NCBI RefSeq assembly: GCF_036248275.1 | Contig: NZ_CP109181.1 | Location: 7,688,001 to 7,752,000 of the forward strand | Direction of reading: 5' to 3' | Source: Streptomyces sp. NBC_01716 | GTDB taxonomy: Bacteria; Actinomycetota; Actinomycetes; Streptomycetales; Streptomycetaceae | DNA length: 64,000 nucleotides | Shown: positions 33,259 through 41,759 of the stretch, piece by piece | Layout: every line of letters begins with the position of its first letter | Position numbering within the stretch: position 1 is the stretch's first letter | Notes under the pieces: model-generated | Database searches by the model: none | The model's input: only the letters and a program-made list of their open reading frames with translations | What the model was told of the DNA's origin: nothing | Position numbers and translations under genes: made by a program

Positions 33259-34002
33259 TTACCGTGCCCCGGTGCCCGGAAGCGCCGCGTCCGCCGCATC
33301 CGCCGCGAACCGCGCCGCGTCCCAGTCCCCGCCCAGCGCCGGAGCCAGCCAGCCGGCGGCGCTCGCGCGGAACCTCGGTGCCGCCAGCCCGCCCGCGCCG
33401 TCCGGCAGCGCCCCGAGCAGAGGGGCACCGGCGACACCCGGCAGCTCCGCCGGATTGCAGCGCGCCGCCAGGTCCGGCACGGCCGGCCAGCTGCCGATCA
33501 CCACACCCAGCGCCATGAGCCCGCGCGCGTCCAGCGCCTCGGCCGTCAGCGCGGTCATGTTCAGCGTGCCGAGCCCGGCGGGCGCCACCACCAGCACCGG
33601 GGCGGCCAGCAGCCGGGCGGCGTCCGCGAGTGTGCCGCCCTCGTCGTCGAACCGTACGAGCAGCCCGCCCGCGCCCTCGACCAGCACCAGGTCGTGTTCG
33701 GTCGCCAGCTTCCCGGCGGTCTCGGCGATCTCCTCGGGCCGTACGGGCGGCGCGCCCGCGCGTCTGGCCGCCGTCGCGGGTGCCAACGGCTCGGGGAAAC
33801 GGGCCAGTTCGACCGTGGTGACGCCGCCCGCCAGGCGGATCACCTCGTCCACGTCACCCGGTTCACCGGGTGCGACACCGGTCTGCGCGGGCTTCAGCAC
33901 CGCGACCGTACGCCCCTGGGCGAGGGCCACGGCGGCGACGGCCGCCGTGACGACGGTCTTGCCGATCTCCGTCCCGGTCCCCGAGACGATCAGTACGGGC
34001 AT
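33259..34002 (-). CDS. bioD: Dethiobiotin synthetase
   Basis: This 247-residue ATP-dependent enzyme closes the ureido ring of dethiobiotin from DAPA, CO2 and ATP. It has the P-loop SGTGTEIGKTVVTAA, the KPAQTG substrate loop and LVLVEGAGGLLVRF, all conserved in BioD. It follows bioA by 3 bases, so bioB-bioA-bioD is one minus-strand operon. The length and motifs are complete. Confidence 0.93.
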   Translation of the reverse strand: MPVLIVSGTGTEIGKTVVTAAVAAVALAQGRTVAVLKPAQTGVAPGEPGDVDEVIRLAGGVTTVELARFPEPLAPATAARRAGAPPVRPEEIAETAGKLATEHDLVLVEGAGGLLVRFDDEGGTLADAARLLAAPVLVVAPAGLGTLNMTALTAEALDARGLMALGVVIGSWPAVPDLAARCNPAELPGVAGAPLLGALPDGAGGLAAPRFRASAAGWLAPALGGDWDAARFAADAADAALPGTGAR

Positions 34003-34005
34003 CTC

Positions 34006-35340
34006 TCAGGCCTCCCGAGCCGCCGCCGTCACCGCGCGGCAGATCCGCGCGATGTCGTCGTCGTCCGTCACATACGGCGGCATCGTGTAGACGAGGTCGC
34101 GGAACGGCCGCAGCCACACACCCTCACGTACCGCCGCCCGTGTCGCCGCCGCCATGTCCACCTCGTGGTCCAGCTGTACGACGCCGATCGCGCCGAGGAC
34201 CCGCACATCCTTCACCCCGGGCTGCGACGTCGCCTCGGCGAGGCCGTCGCGCAGCCCCGCCTCGATCCGCTTGACCTCGCCCCGCCAGTCCTGGCCGAGC
34301 AGCAGGTCGATCGAGGCGGACGCCACGGCCGAGGCCAGCGGATTGCCCATGAACGTGGGGCCGTGCGCGAGGACAGGCACCTCGCCGCGCGAGATCCCGT
34401 CCGCCACCGCCGACGTGCACAGCGTCGCGGCCATGGTGAGATAACCGCCGGTCAGCGCCTTGCCCACGCACATCACATCGGGGCTGACGCCCGCGAGTTC
34501 CGCCGCGAACAGAGCGCCGGTTCGGCCGAAGCCCGTCGCGATCTCGTCCAGGATCAGCAGCACGCCGTACTCGTCACAGGCCTCGCGCAGCACCCGGACG
34601 TACGCGGGGGAATGGAAGCGCATGCCGCCCGCGCCCTGCACCACCGGCTCCACGATCACGGCGGCCAGTTCGTCGGCGTGGCGCGCGACGAGCGCGCGCA
34701 GATGGTCCGCGTACGTCTCGTCGTACGCATCGGCGCTGTCGTACGCCCCGGAGCCGGCGGGCGGCGCGTCGGCGAAGATCTGGCGCGGCAGCACTCCCGA
34801 CCAGAGGCCGTGCATACCGCCCTCGGGGTCGCAGACCGACATGGGCTGCCAGGTGTCGCCGTGGTAGCCGCCGCGCCAGGTCAGCATCCGCTGCTTGGCC
34901 GGGCGGCCCAGCGAACGCCAGTACTGGAGGCACATCTTGACGGCGACCTCGACCGAGACCGATCCCGAGTCGGCGAGGAAGACATGCTGGAGCGGTTCCG
35001 GGGTGATCTCCACCAGCCGGGCCGCCAGCCGGACGGCGGGCTCATGGGTGAGCCCGCCGAACATGACATGGCTCATCCGGCCGAGCTGGCCGTGCGCCGC
35101 CTCGTTGAGGACGGGGTGGTTGTAGCCATGGACCGCCGACCACCAGGACGACATGCCGTCGACCAACTCGCGCTGCCCGTACGCCGGTTCGGCGAGCCGG
35201 AGCCGTACGCCCGAGGCGGACTCCACGACCAGCGGGTCCGTGCGGCCGGGCATCGGGCCGTACGGATGCCAGACATGGGCCCGGTCCAGCGCCAGGAGGT
35301 CGCCCGGAGCCGTCGCGGGCGGGGCGGGCGTGTCAGGCAT
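34006..35340 (-). CDS. bioA: DAPA aminotransferase
   Basis: This 444-residue class III PLP aminotransferase converts KAPA to DAPA, usually with SAM as amino donor. Marks are HVWHPYGPM near the N-terminus, SGVRLRL, MSSWWSAVHGYNHP, FLADSGSVSVEVAVKM, LILDEIATGFGRTG (PLP Asp) and the PLP lysine in CVGKALTGGYLTMA. The ATG at 35340 overlaps the bioB stop by 8 bases. bioD follows after 3 bases. Confidence 0.94.
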   Translation of the reverse strand: MPDTPAPPATAPGDLLALDRAHVWHPYGPMPGRTDPLVVESASGVRLRLAEPAYGQRELVDGMSSWWSAVHGYNHPVLNEAAHGQLGRMSHVMFGGLTHEPAVRLAARLVEITPEPLQHVFLADSGSVSVEVAVKMCLQYWRSLGRPAKQRMLTWRGGYHGDTWQPMSVCDPEGGMHGLWSGVLPRQIFADAPPAGSGAYDSADAYDETYADHLRALVARHADELAAVIVEPVVQGAGGMRFHSPAYVRVLREACDEYGVLLILDEIATGFGRTGALFAAELAGVSPDVMCVGKALTGGYLTMAATLCTSAVADGISRGEVPVLAHGPTFMGNPLASAVASASIDLLLGQDWRGEVKRIEAGLRDGLAEATSQPGVKDVRVLGAIGVVQLDHEVDMAAATRAAVREGVWLRPFRDLVYTMPPYVTDDDDIARICRAVTAAAREA

Positions 35341-36484
35341 TGGGCGCCAGATCGGTACCGGCACCGCGCCGCCGTACGGTCACCAGGTCCGTACGGGCGG
35401 CGCCGGCATCCGCCCCGACCGGCTCGGCCACGGGGTCACCCTTGTCCGCGGACGGAGCGCACGCGCTCGCGCACCCGCCGCCGCGGTGTTCAGGCAGCGT
35501 CGTCGTGTCCGTGCCCTCCACCTCGAACCCGGCGTCCGCGATCATGTCCAGGTCCGCCTTGCCCTCCTGGCCCTCGGTGGTGAGGTAGTCGCCGAGGAAG
35601 ATCGAGTTGACCAGGTGCAGCGCGAGCGGCTGCATCGTGCGCAGATGCACCTCACGCCCGCCCGCGAGCCGGACCTCCACGTCGGGGCAGACGAACCGCA
35701 CCATCGCCAGAATGCGCAGTGCCCGCTGCGGGGTCAGGTTCCACTCCCCGGCCAGCGGTGTGCCCTTGACGGGGATGAGGAAGTTGACCGGGACCGAGTC
35801 GGGGTCCAGCTCGCGCAGCCCGAAGACCACGTCCACCAGGTCGGCGTCGCTCTCGCCCATGCCCGCGATCAGCCCGGAACAGGCCGACAGGCCCGCACCC
35901 TGCGCGTGGCGCACGGTCTCCACCCGGTCCGCGTAGGTGTGGGTGGTGGTGATGTCGCCGTACGTCGACTCGGAGGTGTTGAGGTTGTGGTTGTACGCGT
36001 CGGCGCCCGCGGCCTTCAGCCGCTCCGCCTGACCGTCCGAGAGCAGCCCGAGACAGGCGCAGATCTCGACATCGGCGTTCTCTTCCTTGATGGCGCTGAT
36101 GGTCTGCGAGACACGGTCGACGTCCCGGTCCGTCGGCCCCCGGCCGCTCGCCACCAGACAGACCCGCTTCGCGCCGCCGGCCACTCCCGCCGCGGCGGCC
36201 CTGGACGCCTCGTCGGGCTTCAGCCAGGTGTACTTGAGGATCTCGGCCTTGGACCCGAGCCGCTGCGAGCAGTACGAGCAGTCTTCGGGACAGAGCCCGG
36301 ATTTGAGGTTGACGAGATAGTTGAGCTTGACCCGCCGCCCGAACCACTGGCGGCGCACCTTCCCGGCCGCGGCCACCACTTCGAGCAGTTCGTCGTCGGA
36401 GGTCGCCAGCACGGCGAGCGCTTCTTCGCGCGACGGCAGCTCTCGCCGAAGGCCCTTCTCCACCAGTGTGTTCAGCAGGTCCAT
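35333..36484 (-). CDS. bioB: Biotin synthase
   Basis: This 383-residue radical SAM enzyme inserts sulfur into dethiobiotin. It carries CPEDCSYC (Cys 65, 69, 72) for the 4Fe-4S cluster and the conserved YNHNLNTS, CSGLIAGMGE and FLIPVKGTPL motifs. An unusual C-terminal tail of about 50 residues, including CASACAP, extends beyond the usual end and could reflect an added regulatory or metal-binding segment. The ATG 36484 is divergent from bioF with a 143-base gap that must hold both promoters. Confidence 0.94.
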   Translation of the reverse strand: MDLLNTLVEKGLRRELPSREEALAVLATSDDELLEVVAAAGKVRRQWFGRRVKLNYLVNLKSGLCPEDCSYCSQRLGSKAEILKYTWLKPDEASRAAAAGVAGGAKRVCLVASGRGPTDRDVDRVSQTISAIKEENADVEICACLGLLSDGQAERLKAAGADAYNHNLNTSESTYGDITTTHTYADRVETVRHAQGAGLSACSGLIAGMGESDADLVDVVFGLRELDPDSVPVNFLIPVKGTPLAGEWNLTPQRALRILAMVRFVCPDVEVRLAGGREVHLRTMQPLALHLVNSIFLGDYLTTEGQEGKADLDMIADAGFEVEGTDTTTLPEHRGGGCASACAPSADKGDPVAEPVGADAGAARTDLVTVRRRGAGTDLAPNA

Positions 36485-36550
36485 GGCGCCGATCCTGGCG
36501 TACGGCGGGCCTCCGGGCCAAGGATGAATCCCACAAGACAGGTGCATTCA

Positions 36551-36570
36551 GGTGTGTGTATGACCACACC
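36551..36570. promoter_or_regulatory. GGTGTG-N8-CACACC inverted repeat between bioB and bioF
   Basis: GGTGTG at 36551-36556 and CACACC at 36565-36570 form a 6-bp inverted repeat in the middle of the bioB-bioF gap. It is well placed to control both directions. No match to a biotin repressor site that I know could be confirmed, so this is only a candidate. Confidence 0.3.
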
Positions 36571-36627
36571 CGAAGCGGAGCGATCGACGGTTAGGGTCTG
36601 TGGGCTGCCTACAAAAGGACCCCCGCC

Positions 36628-37833
36628 GTGCCAGCCGAGCCACCCGCGCCGAGCATGCCGTCCCCGTCGACGCCGCCGGACCCGTTCGGCTGGATCGACG
36701 ACGAGGCGCGCCGGCGTGAGCGGGCCGGTCTGGTCCGTACGCTGCGCCCCCGCCCCGCCGACTCCGCCCTGCTGGATCTCGCGAGCAACGACTACCTGGG
36801 GCTCACCCACCACCCGGTGACGACGGGCGCGGCGGCCGACGCGGCGCGCCGCTGGGGCGCGGGCGCCACCGGCTCGCGGCTGGTCACCGGAAGCACCGCG
36901 CTGCACGCCGAACTGGAGCGTGAGCTCGCGGACTTCTGCGGTTTCGAGGCCGCGCTCGTCCTGTCGTCCGGATACGCCGCGAACCTCGCCGCCCTCACCG
37001 CGCTGACCGCGCGCGGCTCGCTCATCGTCTCCGACGCCGCCAACCACGCCTCGATCGTGGACGGTTGCCGTCTCTCGCGCGCCGAGACCGTCGTCGTACC
37101 GCACGCCGATCCGCAGGCGGTGGCCAAGGCGCTCGAAACGTACGAAGGCTCCCGGGCCCTGGCCGTCAGCGACTCGGTCTTCTCGGTGGACGGTGACGCG
37201 GCGCCGCTCGCGCGGCTGGCCGAGGTGTGCCGTACGCGGGGGGCCGCACTCCTCGTGGACGACGCGCACGGTCTCGGCGTCCTCGGCGACGGCGGCCGTG
37301 GCGCCGTCCACGCGGCGGGGCTGGCGGGCGACCCGGGGACGGTCGTCACGCTCACGCTCTCCAAGTCGCTGGGCAGCCAGGGCGGCGCGGTCCTCGGGCC
37401 GGCCCGGGTGATCGGCCAACTCGTCAATACGGCACGGTCGTTCATCTTCGACACCGGCCTCGCCCCGGCCGCCGCGGGCGCCGCGCTCGCGAGCCTGCGG
37501 CTGCTGCGCGAGGACCCCTCGCTGGCGGTCCGGGCGCGCGCGGTGGCGAACGCGCTGCACCGGGGGCTGACCGGGGCGGGGCTCACCGCCGTACGCCCGG
37601 ACGCGGCCGTCGTCTCCGTCCGGGCGCCGTCTCCGGAGGCGGCCGTCCGGTGGGCCGCCGACTGCCGCGAGGCCGGTCTGGTGGTGGGCTGCTTCCGGCC
37701 GCCGTCCGTGCCGGACGGGATCTCCCGGATCAGGCTCACGGCCCGCGCCGACCTGACGGACGCTCAGGTCGACGGAGCCCTGGCGACGGTCATCGCGACG
37801 GCGCCCGCCGGGGCCGTGGCGCCGGAGTGCTGA
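36628..37833 (+). CDS. bioF: 8-amino-7-oxononanoate synthase
   Basis: This 401-residue alpha-oxoamine synthase joins pimeloyl thioester and alanine to make KAPA. It has LDLASNDYLGLTHHP, GAGATGSRLVTGSTALH, FGFEAALVL-like DFCGFEAALVLSSGYAANLA, the PLP Asp/His in VDDAHGLGVLG and the PLP lysine in LTLSKSLGSQGGAVLG. It starts at GTG 36628 with AAAGGA about 8 bases before it. It is divergent from bioBAD, completing the last four steps of biotin synthesis in one locus. Confidence 0.93.
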   Translation: MPAEPPAPSMPSPSTPPDPFGWIDDEARRRERAGLVRTLRPRPADSALLDLASNDYLGLTHHPVTTGAAADAARRWGAGATGSRLVTGSTALHAELERELADFCGFEAALVLSSGYAANLAALTALTARGSLIVSDAANHASIVDGCRLSRAETVVVPHADPQAVAKALETYEGSRALAVSDSVFSVDGDAAPLARLAEVCRTRGAALLVDDAHGLGVLGDGGRGAVHAAGLAGDPGTVVTLTLSKSLGSQGGAVLGPARVIGQLVNTARSFIFDTGLAPAAAGAALASLRLLREDPSLAVRARAVANALHRGLTGAGLTAVRPDAAVVSVRAPSPEAAVRWAADCREAGLVVGCFRPPSVPDGISRIRLTARADLTDAQVDGALATVIATAPAGAVAPEC

Positions 37834-38077
37834 GCACCCGTCAGGGCCGGGCACGTCGTCTGTCGGTCGCCGGGGCCGGGAACTTGAGCGCGCGTAAATA
37901 CGGTCTCGCGTAGCAGGGTTCACCGCTTAGAGCGACAGACAGGGGCGTATCACGGCGGATCGCCCGTGCACCGGGCGCCGTTGATGGCAGTGTGGCGCGC
38001 AGCGCAATCCGGGGACGTACTCGCGGGCAACAGCCATAGGTCGGTCTGCGTCCCGGTGGGAAAGGGACAGCGTCGCC

Positions 38078-38509
38078 ATGGCAGACCATCAGGAAGCATC
38101 CGTCACCCTGCCGAGCGATCCGGCCTCGGTGTCCGAGGCACGCAGATACGTCGCGCGCGTGCTCACCGAGTGGGGGCTGCCGAGCGATGCCGGCACCGCC
38201 GAAACGGTTCGCCTGATCATCTCGGAACTGGCCACCAACGCCGTGCAGCACACCCTCGGCACCTCACCGACCTTCACGATCGACGTCACCCTGCGGCGCG
38301 ACGAGGAACTGCGCGTCGGCGTCACGGACAGTCACCCGCGCTGGCCGCAGCGCCTCCCCGCCGCGGTCCAGCAGGACAACGGCCGCGGCATGGTCATCAT
38401 CCGGGCGCTGACCGCCGAGCACGGCGGCCGACTGGCCGTCACACCCACCGCGGACGGCGGCAAGACGGTCTGGATCGCCCTGCCGTGGACGGTTCGCGCC
38501 CCGGGCTGA
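38078..38509 (+). CDS. ATP-binding protein (anti-sigma/RsbW type)
   Basis: This 143-residue GHKL ATPase has the N-box RLIISELATNAVQHT, a G1 region LRVGVTDSHPRWP and an ATP lid NGRGMVIIRALT, ending in the strand TVWIALPW. It is a typical stand-alone streptomycete HATPase of the kind that binds sigma factors or acts as a Ser kinase. The ATG 38078 follows GGGAAAGGGACAG. No anti-anti-sigma or sigma gene is adjacent; the gene is convergent with the NlpC/P60 gene, 32 bases apart. Confidence 0.85.
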   Translation: MADHQEASVTLPSDPASVSEARRYVARVLTEWGLPSDAGTAETVRLIISELATNAVQHTLGTSPTFTIDVTLRRDEELRVGVTDSHPRWPQRLPAAVQQDNGRGMVIIRALTAEHGGRLAVTPTADGGKTVWIALPWTVRAPG

Positions 38510-38541
38510 GCGGGCCGCGCGTGTCCCCGGTGCGCCTGGGG

Positions 38542-39012
38542 TCAGCGGACCCGGCCGTACAGGACGCTCCTGGACCAGATGCGCTCCAGCCGCACCACCT
38601 GACCGCTCTTGGGCGAATGCCAGATCTTGCCGTGGCCGGCGTAGATCCCGACGTGGTAGACGCTCCCTCCGGAATGGAAGAAGACCAGATCGCCCTGCCT
38701 GCGGCCGGCGGCGGAGATGTGGTGCGTGCGGTTGTACTGCTGCTGCGCGGTGCGGGGAAGCGCCTTGCCGGCCTTCTTGTACGAGAAGAGGGTCAGCCCC
38801 GAGCAGTCGAACCGGTGCGGACCTGTCGCCCCGTAGGAGTACGGGGCGCCCTTCATGGAGGCCGCCACATCCAGCGCCTTCGCGGCGGCGGGCAGGGCGT
38901 GTGCTTCCGACACGGCGCCGGGCGCCAGCATCGTGCCGCCGACGGCGGCGAGGAGGACCGATGCGGTACCGGCCCGGGAGAGCAGCGACGGGACATGCGT
39001 CTGCGCGGACAT
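38542..39012 (-). CDS. Secreted NlpC/P60 cell-wall hydrolase
   Basis: This 156-residue peptidoglycan endopeptidase has an N-terminal signal peptide (to about the Ala-rich VSEAHA) and one NlpC/P60 domain with the catalytic Cys in RFDCSGLTLFSYKKAG and the His in VYHVGIYAGHGKIWHSP. It would cut stem peptides in the wall. ATG 39012 has AAGGG 6 bases before it. The long 5' leader matches a ydaO-type c-di-AMP riboswitch, as known for several Streptomyces wall hydrolases such as rpfA, so expression should fall when c-di-AMP is high. Confidence 0.9.
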   Translation of the reverse strand: MSAQTHVPSLLSRAGTASVLLAAVGGTMLAPGAVSEAHALPAAAKALDVAASMKGAPYSYGATGPHRFDCSGLTLFSYKKAGKALPRTAQQQYNRTHHISAAGRRQGDLVFFHSGGSVYHVGIYAGHGKIWHSPKSGQVVRLERIWSRSVLYGRVR

Positions 39013-39020
39013 GCGCAACC

Positions 39021-39190
39021 CTTCGTCAGCCGCCTGTGAAGGATGACCTGTCGGGTTCGGACAGGCGAAGATGTCCGGCCGCGATGCGGCTTCACCCCGA
39101 GGAGCTGTCCATGGTCGGACCGCCCCGAACTGCTCGGGTCCTCCACTCCTGCCGATCCACTCGTGTCGACCAGTCGTCCGGAGCGGCGGC
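39021..39190 (-). ncRNA. ydaO/yuaA-type c-di-AMP riboswitch leader
   Basis: The minus-strand leader of the NlpC/P60 gene shows the conserved pieces of this riboswitch in order. These are GGAGGACCCGAG, then CTCCTCGGGGTGAAGCCGC, GGACATCTTCGCC, CCGAACCCGACAGGT and finally GGCGGCTGACGAAGGG next to the start. In known Streptomyces cases this RNA binds c-di-AMP and stops expression of cell-wall hydrolases. The exact 5' boundary is approximate. Beyond it, 39191-39555 holds the promoter region and no supported gene. Confidence 0.75.
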
Positions 39191-39555
39191 AGGACTCGGC
39201 GTCCACCCGGACCGCCCCGCCGAGGTGGCGGGGGCTTGTCGTCCCAGGGATCTTGACGCGGCCTCAGCGCGAATCCGCGTTGAAACGGCCGGATGTGACT
39301 CTCGTCACTTATGGGCCATTTGGGTCGGTACGGCCGATTCGGTGAACGGCTCATATGACAGCTCACGCGCTGTACCTGCGGCGCAGCGAAGCGTTACGAC
39401 CGGACGGCCGATCGTCCGTCGCAAGTCGCCGGTCCGATCACCACGGGCGGGTCGATACGCCGAACGTGCGGCCAAATCCCGTACGGACGCGTCCGAACGG
39501 GCAGGCCGGCGGTCGAAGTCCGTCGCGGGGCGGGGGTGCGGGGCGCGGGTCCGTA

Positions 39556-39864
39556 TCAAGTCACCGGGCCGGGCGGCATGGTGACACGTCCGGCCCTGCG
39601 CTCCCCGTCGAGCACCCGGAGCGTGCGGTCCAGGGTCGGCGTGTGCAGCTCCGTCTCACCTCTCGCGTGCATCAGCGTCAGCGCGTCGCGCAGTTCGGCG
39701 GCCCCGGACACCAGGGCCTGTGCGGCGCGCAGCGCGCTGTACGTGTCGTCGGCGCGCGAGGGGTTGATCCGGCCGACCAGGTCGACGACCCGGAGATAGC
39801 TGTCGACGAAGTCGCCCTCGGCGCGGGTCAGCGCGGGCAGCGGCGGCAGTTCCGGTGGCAGCAT
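39556..39864 (-). CDS. Conserved small protein downstream of... ClpP operon partner
   Basis: This 102-residue, mostly helical soluble protein (AEGDFVDSYLRVVDLVGRIN, SALRAAQALVSGAAELRDAL, TPTLDRTLRVLDGERR) starts at ATG 39864, 7 bases after the ClpP-like gene stop on the same strand, so the two are co-transcribed. No recognised domain or catalytic motif is visible and I do not recognise the family. A helper or substrate-linked role for the ClpP paralogue is only inference from position. Confidence 0.6.
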   Translation of the reverse strand: MLPPELPPLPALTRAEGDFVDSYLRVVDLVGRINPSRADDTYSALRAAQALVSGAAELRDALTLMHARGETELHTPTLDRTLRVLDGERRAGRVTMPPGPVT

Positions 39865-39871
39865 CGGCGGT

Positions 39872-40507
39872 TCACCGGGGGGCGTTGAAGCTCAAGGACG
39901 ACCTGCGATCCTGCGCGACCTGGTCCACCAGGCCGTACTCCTTGGCGCCCGTCGCGTCGAAGATCGTGTCCCGGTCGATGTCGGCGTCGATCCGCTCGGC
40001 GCTCTGTCCGGTGTGCCGTACCAGCGTCTCGGCCATCAGGGCGCGCAGCCGCAGCAACTCCTCCGCGTGGATGGCGAGATCGGACGGCTGGCCGCGTACG
40101 GGCTCCTCGATCCCCGGCTGCTGGAGAACGACACGCGCGCCGGGCAGCGCCATCCGCTTGCCCGGCGCTCCGGCGGCGAGCAGGACCGCGGCGGTGGACG
40201 CCGCCTGGCCGAGGCAGGTCGTCGCCACGTCGCAGCCGACGACCTGCATCGTGTCGTAGACGGCGGACATCGAGCTCAGCGAGCCGCCGGGAGAGTTGAT
40301 GTAGAGCGCGATGTCCTGGCCGGGTGCCGCGTATTCGAGTTGCAGCAGCTGGGCGATCACATCGTTCGCGGCGGTGTCGTCCAGGGGGGTGCCGAGGAAG
40401 ATGATCCGTCCTTCGAAGAGCTTGGAGTACGGATCGAGGGAGCGGGTCCCGGCGGAGGTCCGCTCGGTGAACTCCGGCAGGACGTAGCGGGCGGAAGGAC
40501 GGTCCAT
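39872..40507 (-). CDS. ClpP-like protease subunit lacking catalytic His
   Basis: This 211-residue ClpP paralogue has INSPGGSLSSMSAVYDTMQ, the nucleophile region CLGQAASTAAVLLAAG (Ser 104) and the Asp region DADIDRDTIFDATGAKEYGL (Asp 180). The segment that normally reads MIHQP is VLQQP, so the catalytic His is Gln 129. It may therefore be inactive alone and act as a structural partner of another ClpP in a mixed ring. ATG 40507 has GAGGAGAGG 6 bases before it. It is divergent from a YefM-like antitoxin gene, 84-93 bases apart. Confidence 0.85.
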   Translation of the reverse strand: MDRPSARYVLPEFTERTSAGTRSLDPYSKLFEGRIIFLGTPLDDTAANDVIAQLLQLEYAAPGQDIALYINSPGGSLSSMSAVYDTMQVVGCDVATTCLGQAASTAAVLLAAGAPGKRMALPGARVVLQQPGIEEPVRGQPSDLAIHAEELLRLRALMAETLVRHTGQSAERIDADIDRDTIFDATGAKEYGLVDQVAQDRRSSLSFNAPR

Positions 40508-40567
40508 GGTGTGCCTCTCCTCGCGTGCCGGACGCGGCTCTCGTCCGTCGGTGGCCTCGATAAAAAA

Positions 40568-40584
40568 TGTACAGGACGTACAGG
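40568..40584. promoter_or_regulatory. TGTACA-type operator of the YefM/Phd gene
   Basis: TGTACA at 40568-40573 and CGTACA at 40577-40582 lie back to back just upstream of the antitoxin start; GTACAGG is directly repeated 9 bases apart. Known YefM operators contain TGTACA cores, so autorepression fits. The divergent clpP-like gene may be affected too. Confidence 0.55.
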
Positions 40585-40591
40585 CCGTAAG

Positions 40592-40885
40592 ATGGCAACC
40601 ATGGCCTACGAAATTCCGGTGACGCAAGCGCGGGCAGAACTCGCCGACCTGATCAACCGGGTCGTCTACGGCGAGGAGCGCGTGGTCGTGACGCGCCACG
40701 GCAAGCCGCTCGTCGCCCTCGTGTCGGCCGCTGACCTGGAACGACTGGAGAGCCTGAAGCTCGATGACGCCATGGCGGCGGAGGAGCGCGTGATCGCCTC
40801 GGTGAGCACGATCCGCTCGGTGACGTCCGCTCCGGGCGAACGCGCGGACTTCGGCATCGTGGCGAAGCACGAGCCGCCGGGCTGA
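40592..40885 (+). CDS. YefM/Phd family antitoxin (orphan)
   Basis: This 97-residue protein has the Phd/YefM N-terminal DNA-binding pattern (YEIPVTQARAELADLINRVV, then GEERVVVTRHGKPLVALVSA) and a flexible C-terminal part. It would bind its own operator and neutralise a RelE/Doc-type toxin. No toxin gene follows; a strong terminator comes 28 bases after the stop. It may be an orphan regulator or act on a toxin elsewhere, possibly the Doc-like protein at 32 kb. ATG 40592 is given; ATG 40601 is the alternative. Neither has a clear ribosome site. Confidence 0.85.
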   Translation: MATMAYEIPVTQARAELADLINRVVYGEERVVVTRHGKPLVALVSAADLERLESLKLDDAMAAEERVIASVSTIRSVTSAPGERADFGIVAKHEPPG

Positions 40886-40912
40886 CGCGGGCGATGCGGT
40901 GAGCGGTGGGGA

Positions 40913-40943
40913 AAAGGCGCGGCCCCGATGGGGCCGCGCCTTT
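40913..40943 (+). terminator. Strong hairpin terminator after the antitoxin gene
   Basis: AAAGGCGCGGCCCC (40913-40926) pairs perfectly with 40930-40943, leaving a 3-base loop GAT. The 14-bp GC-rich stem ends in TTT, a good terminator for the plus-strand antitoxin gene. Confidence 0.85.
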
Positions 40944-41032
40944 GGTGTGATCGGCGAGAAGCCGGGGGAGTCCGGTCAACTGCGCTGCGGGGAGGGCGTG
41001 TTGATGGTGCTGGGGGGGATCCACGGAGCATC

Positions 41033-41062
41033 GGTCCCTGCGCGCCGCTGCGCGCAGGGACC
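41033..41062 (-). terminator. Hairpin terminator of the DUF4333 gene
   Basis: GGTCCCTGCGCGC (41033-41045) pairs exactly with 41050-41062 across a CGCT loop. It begins 4 bases after the stop of the minus-strand lipoprotein gene. Confidence 0.8.
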
Positions 41063-41066
41063 GGGT

Positions 41067-41552
41067 TCACTCGACGCTGTTGTCGACCTTGAAGGTGTAG
41101 TTGACCTGGTTGCCGTTGACCGAGATGGCGGTGACGGTGACACCGAGTGTGTCGCTGCCGGCGTTGAGGTCGCAGCGGATCGTGGCGCCGACCCGGGCCG
41201 GGAGGTGCTCGGGGCAGGTGACCTTGTCGGGACGCTTGCCGGTGCTCTCGGCGAGCTTGTCGGAGATTGTCTGCGCGACTCGGGCCTTGTGGACGGCCCC
41301 GTCCTCGCTGACGCCCGTGTTCCCGGGCGCCGCGGGGGCGTCGCCGGCCGGCGTCTCCTCGGCCGGTGTCTCCTCGGCCGTCGGCTCCTCCTCGACCGGG
41401 TCCTCCTCGCCGGGGGTCGCTCCCGAGCCGGCCGTCGGCTCGTCCTTCTTCTCCGCTTCGCCGATGCTGAAGGAGCATCCGGTGGCGAGAAGCACCGTCA
41501 GTGCGCCCAGCGCCGCCGCGGCCGCAATCCTCTTACGCCTCGTGTGCTGCAT
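41067..41552 (-). CDS. DUF4333 lipoprotein
   Basis: This 161-residue predicted lipoprotein has a signal with the lipobox LLATGC (Cys 26). An acidic Glu/Pro/Thr repeat linker follows (about residues 33-75), then a DUF4333 domain with KVTCPEHLPARVGATIRCDL. It would be anchored outside the membrane. The family has no assigned activity, and the pair of cysteines in the domain probably forms a disulfide. It is a single gene, with its terminator 4 bases after the stop. Confidence 0.85.
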   Translation of the reverse strand: MQHTRRKRIAAAAALGALTVLLATGCSFSIGEAEKKDEPTAGSGATPGEEDPVEEEPTAEETPAEETPAGDAPAAPGNTGVSEDGAVHKARVAQTISDKLAESTGKRPDKVTCPEHLPARVGATIRCDLNAGSDTLGVTVTAISVNGNQVNYTFKVDNSVE

Positions 41553-41759
41553 TCCGTCCCTCTTGTTCGTGGATATGGGACAAAGATGCGGACATCTTCC
41601 GGTGGCGAAGAATCAGCACTGAAATGCCACAGTCCCGTACGACAAGCACGCTAGCCCGGACCGGTCACCGGGTGTGCCGGTCGTTCGACCCACAAGAACG
41701 GTCAGGAACGGTACGGAGCGTGGCTCAGGACGGAACCGACCGCCGGCCGGCGCGGACGG

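Noticed and set aside
39355..39888. Plus-strand gene over the riboswitch promoter and small ClpP-partner gene
   Set aside because: Low-complexity Arg/Gly/Ser sequence without a ribosome site; the minus-strand frame is better coupled to the clpP-like gene.
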